Of a DNA stretch of 64,000 bases, positions 23,137 through 29,863 are shown piece after piece; positions within the stretch are counted from its first letter, which is position 1, and the number at the start of each line of letters is the position of its first letter. The notes below the pieces were generated by a model. The model was not told the DNA's origin. It did no database searches and saw only the letters and a list, made by a program, of their open reading frames with translations. The position numbers and the translations under genes were made by a program. This DNA comes from CAYSGL01 sp964520985 (lineage in GTDB: Bacteria; Pseudomonadota; Alphaproteobacteria; Micavibrionales; Micavibrionaceae): NCBI GenBank assembly GCA_964520985.1, contig CAZFPB010000004.1, forward strand, positions 1 to 64,000, given 5' to 3'.

Positions 23137-23349
23137 ATGAAGGCCGCTAAGCGTCGTGAGGTAGTTGCTATGCTAACGCTTGAGGGGTTTACCTATGAGG
23201 GTGATGGTAAACATCCTATATATAAGTGTATTCAAACAGGATTTAGAATACCTGTGCCTAAGGGTCGTGACGTTAGTCCGGGAACTCTTAGGGATATTAT
23301 TAAGTTAGTAAATAAAGCTAAAGCTTTGGCCAATAGCTCCGATAAATAG
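23137..23349 (+). CDS. HicA-like small protein
   Basis: The 70-residue protein matches the HicA/YcfA fold pattern. It has an N-terminal helix (KRREVVAMLTLEGF), then GDGKHPIYKC with the His expected for the RNase active site, IPVPKG, and a C-terminal GTLRDIIKLVNKA. HicA toxins cut mRNA. No HicB antitoxin with an RNase H-like fold is recognisable next to it, so this may be a stand-alone early host-shut-off RNase or a non-toxic dsRNA-binding relative. Confidence 0.7.
   Translation: MKAAKRREVVAMLTLEGFTYEGDGKHPIYKCIQTGFRIPVPKGRDVSPGTLRDIIKLVNKAKALANSSDK
23319..23345 (+). promoter_or_regulatory. FliA-like promoter 2
   Basis: TAAAGCTT, 11-base spacer, TCCGATAA, inside the last codons of the HicA-like gene. 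It lies 32 bases before ATG 23378. The -35 has one unusual C. Confidence 0.65.
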
Positions 23350-23377
23350 TATGTAACAAGCAAGTGAGGTAATGAAC

Positions 23378-23548
23378 ATGAATACCAAGACTAAAGCTCA
23401 AGGAACGGCCATATATAGGAATGAGACTGTTATCATTCTAGACGTGCTGTATGTGAGCTCGACCAATAAGACTGAAGTCATGATTAATTATGGTGGTCCA
23501 GTTTGGGTTAATATGGACCAATTGACCAACATTGTTTGGAGTATTTAA
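23378..23548 (+). CDS. Small unknown early protein
   Basis: The ATG at 23378 is eight bases after GAGG; an ATG at 23372 overlaps that site. The 56-residue product (MNTKTKAQGTAIYRNETVII...) is beta-rich (VIILDVLYVSS, KTEVMINYGGPVWVNM). A small SH3-like or OB-like fold is possible. It is not a HicB by pattern. Confidence 0.6.
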   Translation: MNTKTKAQGTAIYRNETVIILDVLYVSSTNKTEVMINYGGPVWVNMDQLTNIVWSI

Positions 23549-23549
23549 T

Positions 23550-23678
23550 ATGAAAGCTATTCACATTTGTGCAATAATTGTTGCAAGCTTTACATTTGGT
23601 ACTTTGATTGGTAATGGTTTGATTGCTGGAGCACTATGTGGTGCAATTCTTGGCTGGTTTGTAGTGCATAATTGCTAA
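23550..23678 (+). CDS. Small membrane protein
   Basis: The 42-residue product (MKAIHICAIIVASFTFGT...) has two glycine-rich hydrophobic helices and a short polar end (VVHNC). It overlaps nothing and follows the previous stop by one base. It may act on the host inner membrane. Confidence 0.55.
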   Translation: MKAIHICAIIVASFTFGTLIGNGLIAGALCGAILGWFVVHNC

Positions 23679-23694
23679 TAAAAGGAATACCAAC

Positions 23695-23880
23695 ATGTTC
23701 GATAAAGCAATTCAAGTTGAATATGATCTAATTGAAAGCTTAGAAACTGATCTAAGGAATACTAAATATAAAGACAGTCAAAAATTCCTTAAAAAACAGA
23801 TAAAATTGAGCAAATTTCACATAAAATTGCTTAATATTTGTGAAAAACTCAGTAAAATATACGTAAAAATAGTGCAATAG
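23695..23880 (+). CDS. Small helical protein
   Basis: The 61-residue, lysine- and leucine-rich, all-helical product (MFDKAIQVEYDLIESLETD...) has an AAAAGGA site. Heptads suggest a coiled coil. Function unknown. Confidence 0.6.
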   Translation: MFDKAIQVEYDLIESLETDLRNTKYKDSQKFLKKQIKLSKFHIKLLNICEKLSKIYVKIVQ

Positions 23881-23920
23881 GCCCGATGGCACGGAAATTG
23901 TAGTTATGTTGAGGTGTTAC

Positions 23921-23992
23921 ATGGACCATTATATATGGATATTTGTAATAGTATTTTTAATAGGTTACACTATAGGTAGACAATCAATATAA
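23921..23992 (+). CDS. Tiny single-helix membrane protein
   Basis: The 23-residue product has one hydrophobic helix (WIFVIVFLIGYTIG) and a GAGG site. Its size makes it only a candidate, supported by several similar tiny frames in this region. Confidence 0.45.
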   Translation: MDHYIWIFVIVFLIGYTIGRQSI

Positions 23993-24072
23993 CCTATATA
24001 TTCACAGTCTATTAAACTTGATTTCTAAAGCATTAAAGATATATCTAAAAGACTAGTCTAAAGGATATTACA

Positions 24073-24156
24073 AATGAGTGATGACAGAGATTATTGGCAA
24101 CGTTTGTATGATTTTCTTAATGCTATTAATGATCCAATTGAACAAGAATATGAATA
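24073..24156 (+). CDS. Tiny acidic protein
   Basis: The 27-residue product (MSDDRDYWQRLYDFLNAIND...) has an AAGGA site and is acidic and aromatic. It ends just before promoter 3. Confidence 0.45.
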
Positions 24157-24161
24157 ATTAT

Positions 24162-24188
24162 TAAAGTTATTCCAAAATACTCCGATAA
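24162..24188 (+). promoter_or_regulatory. FliA-like promoter 3
   Basis: TAAAGTTA, 11-base spacer, TCCGATAA, then GAGTATTATAAT. AATACTC and GAGTATT around CGATAA form a seven-base inverted repeat. The ATG follows 30 bases later. Confidence 0.85.
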
Positions 24189-24218
24189 GAGTATTATAAT
24201 AATTAAGGAGAATTAATC

Positions 24219-24545
24219 ATGGTTAAGATTAACGCATACAGTCTGGACCAAGGCCTAACCAAGTTGGCAAAGTCTAATAAAGATATGAACGTGGTTAATC
24301 TAGGCCTTATCATGGGCGTTAACCCTCAAAGTATTTATGCTGCTAAAGACGACCGACCAAAAGAATTAATGCCAGTATTCAAAAGGCATAAATTTGCTTT
24401 TAGAAAGACCGGCAAGGCTGCAGTCAAAGGATTCAAGAAGAAAGAATCAAATACTAAAAATCTAATCAAGACTATTATTAATTTGGTTAATAAAGGTTAT
24501 GCTCCTAAGATGATTGAAAAGCTTATTAAGGATAATGTTATCTAA
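24219..24545 (+). CDS. Small basic protein, possible DNA-binding
   Basis: The 108-residue, Lys-rich protein has VVNLGLIMGVNPQSIYAAKD, a helix-turn-helix-like pattern, then a basic linker and a C-terminal helix pair (KNLIKTIINLVNKGYAPKM). The 27467-27787 protein has the same length and layout (NMSYHAGCSTEGFYWAKNN) and also sits first after a promoter. They may be distant paralogues. A regulatory role is inferred. Confidence 0.65.
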   Translation: MVKINAYSLDQGLTKLAKSNKDMNVVNLGLIMGVNPQSIYAAKDDRPKELMPVFKRHKFAFRKTGKAAVKGFKKKESNTKNLIKTIINLVNKGYAPKMIEKLIKDNVI

Positions 24546-24563
24546 TTAAAAGGATATTTATAT

Positions 24564-24803
24564 ATGTTTAAACCTGGTGATAAACTAGTCCTAAAAGACG
24601 TTCATAATTATATGACTGAAACTCTTAATCTTAATCCGCTTGATTTTGAGCAAAACCTTGTAAAATATCTAACAGATATAGAATTAGAAATTATTGAGTC
24701 TGATTCAGATATATATAACTATTTAGTCCGTAATGTTAATTCCAATGATATTGGACCAGCTACTAAGGATTTTATTCATGCTCATTTTAAACCAAAGGAA
24801 TAA
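24564..24803 (+). CDS. Small unknown protein
   Basis: The 79-residue acidic product begins MFKPGDKLVLKDVHNY, reminiscent of the type I LLY opening, but has no LLY tail and is helical afterwards. It may be a distant relative or a coincidence. It has an AAAGGA site. Confidence 0.6.
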   Translation: MFKPGDKLVLKDVHNYMTETLNLNPLDFEQNLVKYLTDIELEIIESDSDIYNYLVRNVNSNDIGPATKDFIHAHFKPKE

Positions 24804-24808
24804 TATCT

Positions 24809-24907
24809 ATGTTCCGTATAGTATGTTTCGATATGTTCCTTGTTGTTCTATTCTTCTTAGGGTTTTTTCTTATAGGGGTTAGTATTGTAAGTACTGTGTC
24901 CGCTTAA
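24809..24907 (+). CDS. Tiny membrane protein
   Basis: The 32-residue product is one long hydrophobic helix (FLVVLFFLGFFLIGVSIV). It has an AAAGGA site. The sequence supports a membrane peptide and nothing more. Confidence 0.5.
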   Translation: MFRIVCFDMFLVVLFFLGFFLIGVSIVSTVSA

Positions 24908-24946
24908 TTAAATAATTAAGGATTACAATAAGATATAAGAATTAAT

Positions 24947-24973
24947 TAAAGATTTTATAGAATACTCCGATTA
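24947..24973 (+). promoter_or_regulatory. FliA-like promoter 4
   Basis: TAAAGATT, 11-base spacer, TCCGATTA, then GTTGTTATAA. The ATG follows 31 bases later. Both boxes vary slightly from the rest. Confidence 0.7.
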
Positions 24974-25004
24974 GTTGTTATAACAATTAAGGGAGCTAAA
25001 TAAA

Positions 25005-25232
25005 ATGTTTAACAATTATAAATTCTTAGGCCATGATAGAGTGTCTGTTAGGGCGCACGACCGAGTGAAGGCTTTTGACGGATATATTGTGGCTTGTATT
25101 GCTGATTTGCCTGTAATGGGTAAAATTTACATGGTAATGGCTTATGATATTTCAGACGCTGGTATTGATTCAAGTGTTTACCCTTTCCCTGCAATAGGTG
25201 TTCCAGAACAATATTTAACCAAGTTGGATTAA
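25005..25232 (+). CDS. Small unknown early protein
   Basis: The 75-residue product (MFNNYKFLGHDRVSVRAHDR...) is beta-rich with several aromatic and Gly residues and ends AIGVPEQYLTKLD. It has a GGGAG site. Similar in composition to the 26749 gene. Function unknown. Confidence 0.65.
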   Translation: MFNNYKFLGHDRVSVRAHDRVKAFDGYIVACIADLPVMGKIYMVMAYDISDAGIDSSVYPFPAIGVPEQYLTKLD

Positions 25233-25236
25233 AACA

Positions 25237-25419
25237 ATGGAACCTATTGCAATACATAAAATTTTAACCTGTATTATACTATTTGCAGCTGTAATTAATC
25301 TATATCTAACTCTATTGGATTCTGTGAAGTATATTAAACACAGAATTAGACTGTATGTTCTAATGTTTACGTTGTTGCTAATTAAGTTAGCTTTGTATGG
25401 AGCTCACAATGGACTGTAA
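25237..25419 (+). CDS. Small two-helix membrane protein
   Basis: The 60-residue product has two hydrophobic helices (ILTCIILFAAVINLYLTLL and YVLMFTLLLIKLALYG) with a basic loop (KYIKHRIR). It starts four bases after the previous stop. Confidence 0.6.
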   Translation: MEPIAIHKILTCIILFAAVINLYLTLLDSVKYIKHRIRLYVLMFTLLLIKLALYGAHNGL

Positions 25420-25795
25420 TTTCCTTGCAGCAACCATACTAACTGATTATAAATATTACAAAAAAGCTATATTTAATTATTCAGAGTTTCCAGATGTATG
25501 TAAAGCTCTAATTACTATGGTAAATAGTAGACAGAGTTTAAGTAATAAAGAATTGACGTCTGTTATTACTTTTATTTGGGACTGTCCTGATAACTGGTTT
25601 TTTGCTTTGCTTTGGCAATTCTATAGGCGGCAACAGGTTTTCAATTGGTATGCTAAGCCCGCTAATAAGCGGCACAAGGCTAAGTTGATTAGGCGGCTTA
25701 GATTGGTTAGGAATGTGACTAAAAATGAATATAATACTGATTTTAGGCCGCAAGCATGTAATATGATTGGAATTATTCAATACAATAAGGTTTAA
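25409..25795 (+). CDS. Unknown 128-aa protein
   Basis: The ATG at 25409 lies in the end of the membrane-protein gene and follows GGAG. The product has a helical N-half (NFLAATILTDYKYYKKAIF), an aromatic centre (DCPDNWFFALLWQFYRRQQ) and a basic segment (KRHKAKLIRRLRLVRN). No family recognised. Confidence 0.6.
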   Translation: MDCNFLAATILTDYKYYKKAIFNYSEFPDVCKALITMVNSRQSLSNKELTSVITFIWDCPDNWFFALLWQFYRRQQVFNWYAKPANKRHKAKLIRRLRLVRNVTKNEYNTDFRPQACNMIGIIQYNKV

Positions 25796-25826
25796 TCATG
25801 AGTGATTCACAATGTGGAGTATGCCT

Positions 25827-25946
25827 ATGAAGCTATATCAATTTACAATCATTACTGTAATTCTATTGATTCAGACTTATCTACTATTCACTGCTTTGTA
25901 TTATTTGAATTATCTATGTAATATTGTTCAGTATATTAAAATGTAA
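25827..25946 (+). CDS. Tiny membrane protein
   Basis: The 39-residue product has one long hydrophobic helix (FTIITVILLIQTYLLFTALY). GGAG lies 10 bases before the ATG. Confidence 0.5.
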   Translation: MKLYQFTIITVILLIQTYLLFTALYYLNYLCNIVQYIKM

Positions 25947-25956
25947 TAAATAGTGC

Positions 25957-25983
25957 TAAAGTAATTCTGCAATACTCCGATTA
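25957..25983 (+). promoter_or_regulatory. FliA-like promoter 5
   Basis: TAAAGTAA, 11-base spacer, TCCGATTA, then GTGTATTATAAC. It lies 28 bases before ATG 26012. Confidence 0.75.
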
Positions 25984-26011
25984 GTGTATTATAACAATTA
26001 AGGAGTATGTT

Positions 26012-26179
26012 ATGATCACAGTAACTTATATCAATCCAATCACTAAAGCAGTGGTTAAGGTTGCAAAATATAAAACAACTAAGACGGCTCGTGCCGCTGC
26101 TCACAAACTAGACGCAGCATACGGTTGCTATTTGACTAGACAGGCGACCGACGCTCAAGGCAATTGGGTTTTTGTATGA
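26012..26179 (+). CDS. Small unknown early protein
   Basis: The 55-residue product (MITVTYINPITKAVVKVAKY...) has a beta start, a central helix (KTARAAAHKLDAAYG) and a final strand (NWVFV). The layout resembles a double-psi or ribbon-helix fold but is too short for a call. It has an AAGGAG site. Confidence 0.6.
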   Translation: MITVTYINPITKAVVKVAKYKTTKTARAAAHKLDAAYGCYLTRQATDAQGNWVFV

Positions 26180-26484
26180 TAACTAGTATTGTATTTATTG
26201 TAATGGCTATAGTTTGTACTGGTATCATTATTATTTTTCATGCCAACGGACATTTTCGTGTTTCGCCGTTCGGCGATAAACTAGGCTATACTGCAAGGCG
26301 AGTACAATTAGATATTATCGACAGTAGATTGCGCACTGCGGCTGCAAAAGGCCAAACACAAATTAAAGCGTTTTCTGGCGACAAACCAACGACAGACTTT
26401 ATTACAAAGTACTATACCAATAGAAAATTTATTGTCGAAGCGGAAGGCGATGATGATTACTTAATAATTACTATTAGTTTTTGA
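26176..26484 (+). CDS. Membrane-anchored small protein
   Basis: The ATG at 26176 overlaps the previous stop (ATGA). The 102-residue product has an N-terminal membrane helix (IVFIVMAIVCTGIIIIF) and a soluble alpha/beta domain (RVQLDIIDSRLRTAAAKGQT, then EAEGDDDYLIITISF). Topology with the domain outside the membrane is inferred. Confidence 0.6.
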   Translation: MITSIVFIVMAIVCTGIIIIFHANGHFRVSPFGDKLGYTARRVQLDIIDSRLRTAAAKGQTQIKAFSGDKPTTDFITKYYTNRKFIVEAEGDDDYLIITISF

Positions 26485-26491
26485 GGTTTAT

Positions 26492-26677
26492 ATGTTCCTG
26501 ATTATACCAATACTATTAAGTGCTTTAACTTATGGTATATGGGATTCAGAACATGATTTAGTTGATTGTCAAACTAGAATTGATTGTAAAGTTGACGATT
26601 TACCAGAACATACTATTGATAAATTCGATGTTAAAATATTTGACGGGCCTAATGGCCATGCAATGGAATCACTATGA
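26492..26677 (+). CDS. Small exported or membrane protein
   Basis: The 61-residue product has a hydrophobic N-terminus (MFLIIPILLSALTYGIW) that could be a signal or anchor, then an acidic tail with two Cys (DCQTRIDC). It has a GAGG site. Confidence 0.55.
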   Translation: MFLIIPILLSALTYGIWDSEHDLVDCQTRIDCKVDDLPEHTIDKFDVKIFDGPNGHAMESL

Positions 26678-26745
26678 ATTTTAGTATGTACGTGTTTTTA
26701 TTGTTTGTATTTCTTTTTGTGCTCCGTTGTTCTATTGGGAGATAA
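26674..26745 (+). CDS. Tiny membrane protein
   Basis: The 23-residue product has one hydrophobic helix (MYVFLLFVFLFVL) and overlaps the previous stop by four bases (ATGA). Confidence 0.45.
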   Translation: MNFSMYVFLLFVFLFVLRCSIGR

Positions 26746-26748
26746 CAA

Positions 26749-26937
26749 ATGAAAATTAAAACAGTTAAATGTATTGACGTTAGTGGTAGAGGTAAACGTT
26801 TGGAATTGAATAGGCTTTATCCTGTTACAGAGGTTATTGCTGGTTATGGCGGCCCATTTGGTTATTGGATTCTGGATAACGAACTAGAAGTGTTCTATAG
26901 TGCGGATCGCTTTGAAGTTGTTGAGACTGAACCATGA
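26749..26937 (+). CDS. Small beta-rich early protein
   Basis: The 62-residue product (MKIKTVKCIDVSGRGKRLEL...) has LNRLYPVTEVIAGYGG and a final strand and helix (YSADRFEVVETEP). This resembles the small SH3-like proteins that phages encode in early blocks. It has a GGGAG site. Confidence 0.65.
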   Translation: MKIKTVKCIDVSGRGKRLELNRLYPVTEVIAGYGGPFGYWILDNELEVFYSADRFEVVETEP

Positions 26938-27053
26938 TTTTAGAACTAACTGTATACATTGTGTTTATTGGTTATGCTGTAATATTCGATAATGCTTTGG
27001 ATTTTGACGCTAAGAATAAAGATAACGTGGAAGTTGTTGAATCTGAAGAGTAA
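26934..27053 (+). CDS. Tiny acidic membrane-associated protein
   Basis: The 39-residue product has a hydrophobic start (ILELTVYIVFIGYAVIF) and an acidic tail. It overlaps the previous stop (ATGA). Candidate only. Confidence 0.45.
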   Translation: MILELTVYIVFIGYAVIFDNALDFDAKNKDNVEVVESEE

Positions 27054-27063
27054 AATTATTTTC

Positions 27064-27090
27064 TAAAGTTTTTTAGTTTTACTCCGATAA
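27064..27090 (+). promoter_or_regulatory. FliA-like promoter 6
   Basis: TAAAGTTT, 11-base spacer, TCCGATAA, then GAGTATTATAAT. The ATG of the GIY-YIG gene follows 26 bases later. Confidence 0.85.
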
Positions 27091-27116
27091 GAGTATTATA
27101 ATTAAGAGGTAGAAGT

Positions 27117-27410
27117 ATGTACTATTATGTGTATATGATCAGCTTTTGGAACAAGAAACGTATCTTTGTAGGTACTTACGTCGGTTGTACAAAGCAAACT
27201 CTTGTAGCTAGAACTAATAATATTCTAAATAAACCACATTCAAAAAAACTTAAAGATATTATAAATAAACATAAAATTACTGTCGATGACGTTGGTTATA
27301 CTTATAAAATGTTTACTTCTTATGAAGAAGCCAGAAAATATGAACAAGATTTAATTATGTTTAATAAACACTGTTTAGGTGATTATTGCTTGAATTCAAA
27401 TAATAGTTAA
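27117..27410 (+). CDS. GIY-YIG endonuclease-like protein
   Basis: The 97-residue protein is a minimal GIY-YIG domain. It has YYVYMI for the first motif, YVGCTKQTLVAR for YIG and the following Arg, and YEEARKYEQDLIMF with the catalytic-type Glu. There is no DNA-binding extension, so it may be a free-standing nuclease that cuts host DNA or an intron-type relic. Promoter 6 lies directly in front. Confidence 0.75.
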   Translation: MYYYVYMISFWNKKRIFVGTYVGCTKQTLVARTNNILNKPHSKKLKDIINKHKITVDDVGYTYKMFTSYEEARKYEQDLIMFNKHCLGDYCLNSNNS

Positions 27411-27434
27411 AGTTATTTCAAAATACTCCGATAA
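27408..27434 (+). promoter_or_regulatory. FliA-like promoter 7
   Basis: TAAAGTTA, 11-base spacer, TCCGATAA, then GAGTATTATAAC. Its AATACTC/GAGTATT inverted repeat is identical to that of promoter 3. The ATG follows 32 bases later. Confidence 0.85.
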
Positions 27435-27466
27435 GAGTATTATAACAACTAAGGGAGCACCAACCA

Positions 27467-27787
27467 ATGGCTAAAATTACTCCAGATAGTCTTAGAGCGG
27501 CTCATGCAAAATGTCTTGAGCGTGGCGAAGCAACTTCCGCAAGTAACATGTCTTATCATGCGGGCTGTAGCACCGAAGGATTTTATTGGGCTAAAAATAA
27601 TAGAAAAGAAATTGCTAAAGTTCTAGAAGAATTGAATTGGGATAGTAGAACTAATAAACTTATTGATCGCACTGCTGAAAAAACTGAAAATAAATCAAAA
27701 CTAAACCCTAAAGAAATTGCAGATGCTCTTAAAGCAGGCTTAACTCTTCAACAAATAAAAGACTCTAAAGATTTGGGTATACTTTAA
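27467..27787 (+). CDS. Small protein, possible paralogue of 24219-24545
   Basis: The 106-residue product has a putative helix-turn-helix (NMSYHAGCSTEGFYWAKNN), a charged linker and a C-terminal LNPKEIADALKAGLTLQQ unit of the kind that recognises start-of-helix DNA contacts. Length and layout match 24219-24545. DNA binding is inferred. Confidence 0.65.
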   Translation: MAKITPDSLRAAHAKCLERGEATSASNMSYHAGCSTEGFYWAKNNRKEIAKVLEELNWDSRTNKLIDRTAEKTENKSKLNPKEIADALKAGLTLQQIKDSKDLGIL

Positions 27788-27817
27788 TATAATTATCTTA
27801 ACATGAGGTAACTCACA

Positions 27818-28051
27818 ATGAGCACTAAACGCAAGCAAGCTAAAAAAACCAAGCTGCCTGATAACGTGTTCAGCTTGGCCGACTATCGCAACGTGGTTAA
27901 AGAGTCTGTGTCTACTGGCGCTCAAAGCCAGGGTAAAACTGAAACAAACTTCGATCAAATTATCGAAGCGAACAAACGCAATGCCGAGCGAGTAGCTAAA
28001 GAGCGAGCTCAAGCTAATCAAAGTGTCAAACACTCCAATCGAATTGGGTAA
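27818..28051 (+). CDS. Small basic disordered protein
   Basis: The 77-residue product (MSTKRKQAKKTKLPDNVFSL...) has a basic start, FSLADYRNVVKES and a long charged helix (IIEANKRNAERVAKERAQAN). GAGG lies before the ATG. Function unknown. Confidence 0.6.
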   Translation: MSTKRKQAKKTKLPDNVFSLADYRNVVKESVSTGAQSQGKTETNFDQIIEANKRNAERVAKERAQANQSVKHSNRIG

Positions 28052-28057
28052 TATCAA

Positions 28058-28240
28058 ATGAACTATATTCAAATATACGCATTGGTTTTGCTTAGTATGC
28101 ACGTATGGGCCGCTGTTGTATGTTTGTGGCGTGGCAATAAGATTGCAAAATTCGTAACCTATGAACAAATTGCTTATAAAATTACCTGGCGTGCTTTTAT
28201 TTGGTTGCCTGTTGCAGGGCGAGTGTTGGATGTTTGGTAA
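28058..28240 (+). CDS. Small membrane protein
   Basis: The 60-residue product has an N-terminal hydrophobic helix (IYALVLLSMHVWAAVVCLW) followed by a basic, aromatic domain (AYKITWRAFIWLPVAGRVL) that could be a second membrane segment. Confidence 0.55.
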   Translation: MNYIQIYALVLLSMHVWAAVVCLWRGNKIAKFVTYEQIAYKITWRAFIWLPVAGRVLDVW

Positions 28241-28247
28241 ATAGTTC

Positions 28248-28274
28248 TAAAGTTATTTTCAATATTGCCGATAA
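28248..28274 (+). promoter_or_regulatory. FliA-like promoter 8
   Basis: TAAAGTTA, 11-base spacer, GCCGATAA (perfect FliA -10), then GTCTTATAT. The kinase-like gene starts 32 bases later. Confidence 0.85.
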
Positions 28275-28306
28275 GTCTTATATGAACAACGTAAGGAATG
28301 GAAGCA

Positions 28307-28828
28307 ATGTTTGAAAAACTTAAAAAACTCTTCAAGTTTAAGATTTATAAGTTTCATGATTTTGATAAAGATAAACTTGAATTTGTAGGTAGTGGTGTCG
28401 GCGGATTTTATCATAAAATGAATAAAGATGTTGGGATTAAGGTGTTAGCTTATCCTAACCGTTCTTCTAAAGAAGAACTGGACGATTCTTACGAGGTTGA
28501 AAAGGAATTTAAAACTCAAAAAATTGCTTTTGAAGTTTTAGGCGATATTACTCCCGAACCTTATGAAATCTTTATTGTTAAGTACAACAATCGTTATCAT
28601 TATGCTTTCACTATGAAACATATTGACGCATATAATATGCATGACGATTCACATATGATTGAAAAGTCTGGTATACAGTATGAGTTTAATATTCACAATT
28701 TCATGGCTTCTAAAGGAATAAACAAAAGGGACCACGGTACACATAATATGCTTGTGGATAAGAATGGAAAGGTGTATGTAATTGATTGGGGTTTTGGAGC
28801 CTCATACCAAGGAAAGGAAATACAATGA
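28307..28828 (+). CDS. Minimal protein kinase-like protein
   Basis: The ATG at 28307 is nine bases after AAGGA. The 173-residue product has a Gly-rich loop GSGVGG (residues 28-33), a Lys in GIKVL (residue 45), an acidic alphaC-like helix (EELDDSYEVEKEF) and a catalytic loop RDHGTHNMLVD with YVIDWGFG in the DFG position. This matches the kinase fold. Only about 15 residues follow the DWG, so most of the C-lobe is missing. It may phosphorylate host proteins like T7 gp0.7, but activity is unproven. Confidence 0.7.
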   Translation: MFEKLKKLFKFKIYKFHDFDKDKLEFVGSGVGGFYHKMNKDVGIKVLAYPNRSSKEELDDSYEVEKEFKTQKIAFEVLGDITPEPYEIFIVKYNNRYHYAFTMKHIDAYNMHDDSHMIEKSGIQYEFNIHNFMASKGINKRDHGTHNMLVDKNGKVYVIDWGFGASYQGKEIQ

Positions 28829-29025
28829 AAGACGTTTTGTTGTTGCCTAGTACTGTCCTGTGCGGCTTTTTGGCTTTCATTTGCTGTGCCATGCTGTGGA
28901 TTAACGCTCCACAATTGAACGGCGAGATTCTGCAAATGTTGTTGGGTTTTGCGTTTTTGTCTATCCTTGGAACAGTTTGTAATATTGTGTTAATCCTTAA
29001 ACTCATTGGCGAGAGATTTAAATGA
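28825..29025 (+). CDS. Small two-helix membrane protein
   Basis: The ATG at 28825 overlaps the kinase-like stop by four bases. The 66-residue product has two hydrophobic helices (VLCGFLAFICCAMLWI and LLGFAFLSILGTVCNIVLIL). Tight coupling to the kinase-like gene could mean a joint function at the membrane. Confidence 0.6.
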   Translation: MKDVLLLPSTVLCGFLAFICCAMLWINAPQLNGEILQMLLGFAFLSILGTVCNIVLILKLIGERFK

Positions 29026-29306
29026 GTGAAGTAGCAACAGATTCAGTACTAGAATTTGTAAATACTAAACTCCAAAATCCTAAAAGGGATCAAGACAGAA
29101 AAATATATAACGCTAAGTTAGTGCAAATTTTGCAATCGATTCTAAACTCTTATCCGACACTTAGATTTAGCCAAGCTTTGTACAACTATGGTTTTGTTAA
29201 AGATTCTGATATTGTAGAAGAAAAAACTTGGCAAGATGAATATTACACCGAACCTAAAGAAATTTTCGAGCGAGTCGAAAAAACTATTATTGAGGTTAAC
29301 AAATGA
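29022..29306 (+). CDS. Unknown 94-aa early protein
   Basis: The helical product (MSEVATDSVLEFVNTKLQNP...) contains YPTLRFSQALYNYGFVKD and an acidic end (TWQDEYYTEPKEIFERVEK). It overlaps both neighbours by four bases. Confidence 0.65.
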   Translation: MSEVATDSVLEFVNTKLQNPKRDQDRKIYNAKLVQILQSILNSYPTLRFSQALYNYGFVKDSDIVEEKTWQDEYYTEPKEIFERVEKTIIEVNK

Positions 29307-29803
29307 AAACCCCTGCGATTAAAGTTAAATTGTTGCGTCAAGCTGAAACAATCAAAACGTTTAAAACCTTTGGCAAATTGTCCGGTAAACCTAGTGAGCT
29401 ACTTTCAGTAGCCTTGAAAGATCTTGAAAAAGTAGAACAAACAACTAATTATGTTGTCAACATGGACAATTGGTATACCAATATCAAAGGTAACTGTGCG
29501 GTTTGTTTTGCCGGCAGTGTTATGGCTAACACTTTGAAAGTCCAAACTAATAATCTCCTTAAGAAAAATCACGACGCTGTAAAAGAATTGTGTCCTGATA
29601 ATTTTAATCAAGAGCTGCTCGCCTTGAAAGCTTTGGATAATTTCCGTGAAGGTCGATTGGCCGCTGGATTCACTAATCTAGGTTTGGAATATCCTATTAG
29701 CTTTGAGCCTGAAGTTAAACTAGTTGACTATAATAAGAATCCGCAAGTTTTTAAAGTACAAATGAAGAATTTGATTAAGCAATTAAAAACGCAGGGTTAT
29801 TGA
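29303..29803 (+). CDS. Conserved phage protein with CxVC..AGSVMA motif
   Basis: The 166-residue product has NMDNWYTNIKGNCAVCFAGS, followed by VMANTL. I recall this motif from a family spread across large phages, usually of unknown function. The two Cys may bind a metal. The C-terminal half has DNFREGRLAAGFTNLG. It closes the transcript from promoter 8. Confidence 0.65.
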   Translation: MKTPAIKVKLLRQAETIKTFKTFGKLSGKPSELLSVALKDLEKVEQTTNYVVNMDNWYTNIKGNCAVCFAGSVMANTLKVQTNNLLKKNHDAVKELCPDNFNQELLALKALDNFREGRLAAGFTNLGLEYPISFEPEVKLVDYNKNPQVFKVQMKNLIKQLKTQGY

Positions 29804-29805
29804 GG

Positions 29806-29832
29806 TAAAGTTATTTTGAGTTTTGCCGATAA
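29806..29832 (+). promoter_or_regulatory. FliA-like promoter 9
   Basis: TAAAGTTA, 11-base spacer, GCCGATAA, then GTATTATAG. The real ATG at 29864 is 31 bases downstream; a longer reading frame that starts inside the promoter is rejected. Confidence 0.85.
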
Positions 29833-29863
29833 GTATTATAGCAATTTGATTAAGGGATCAATT

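Noticed and set aside
25798..25830. Ten-residue frame MSDSQCGVCL
   Set aside because: Too short and without its own ribosome site; it may be only a leader for the next gene.
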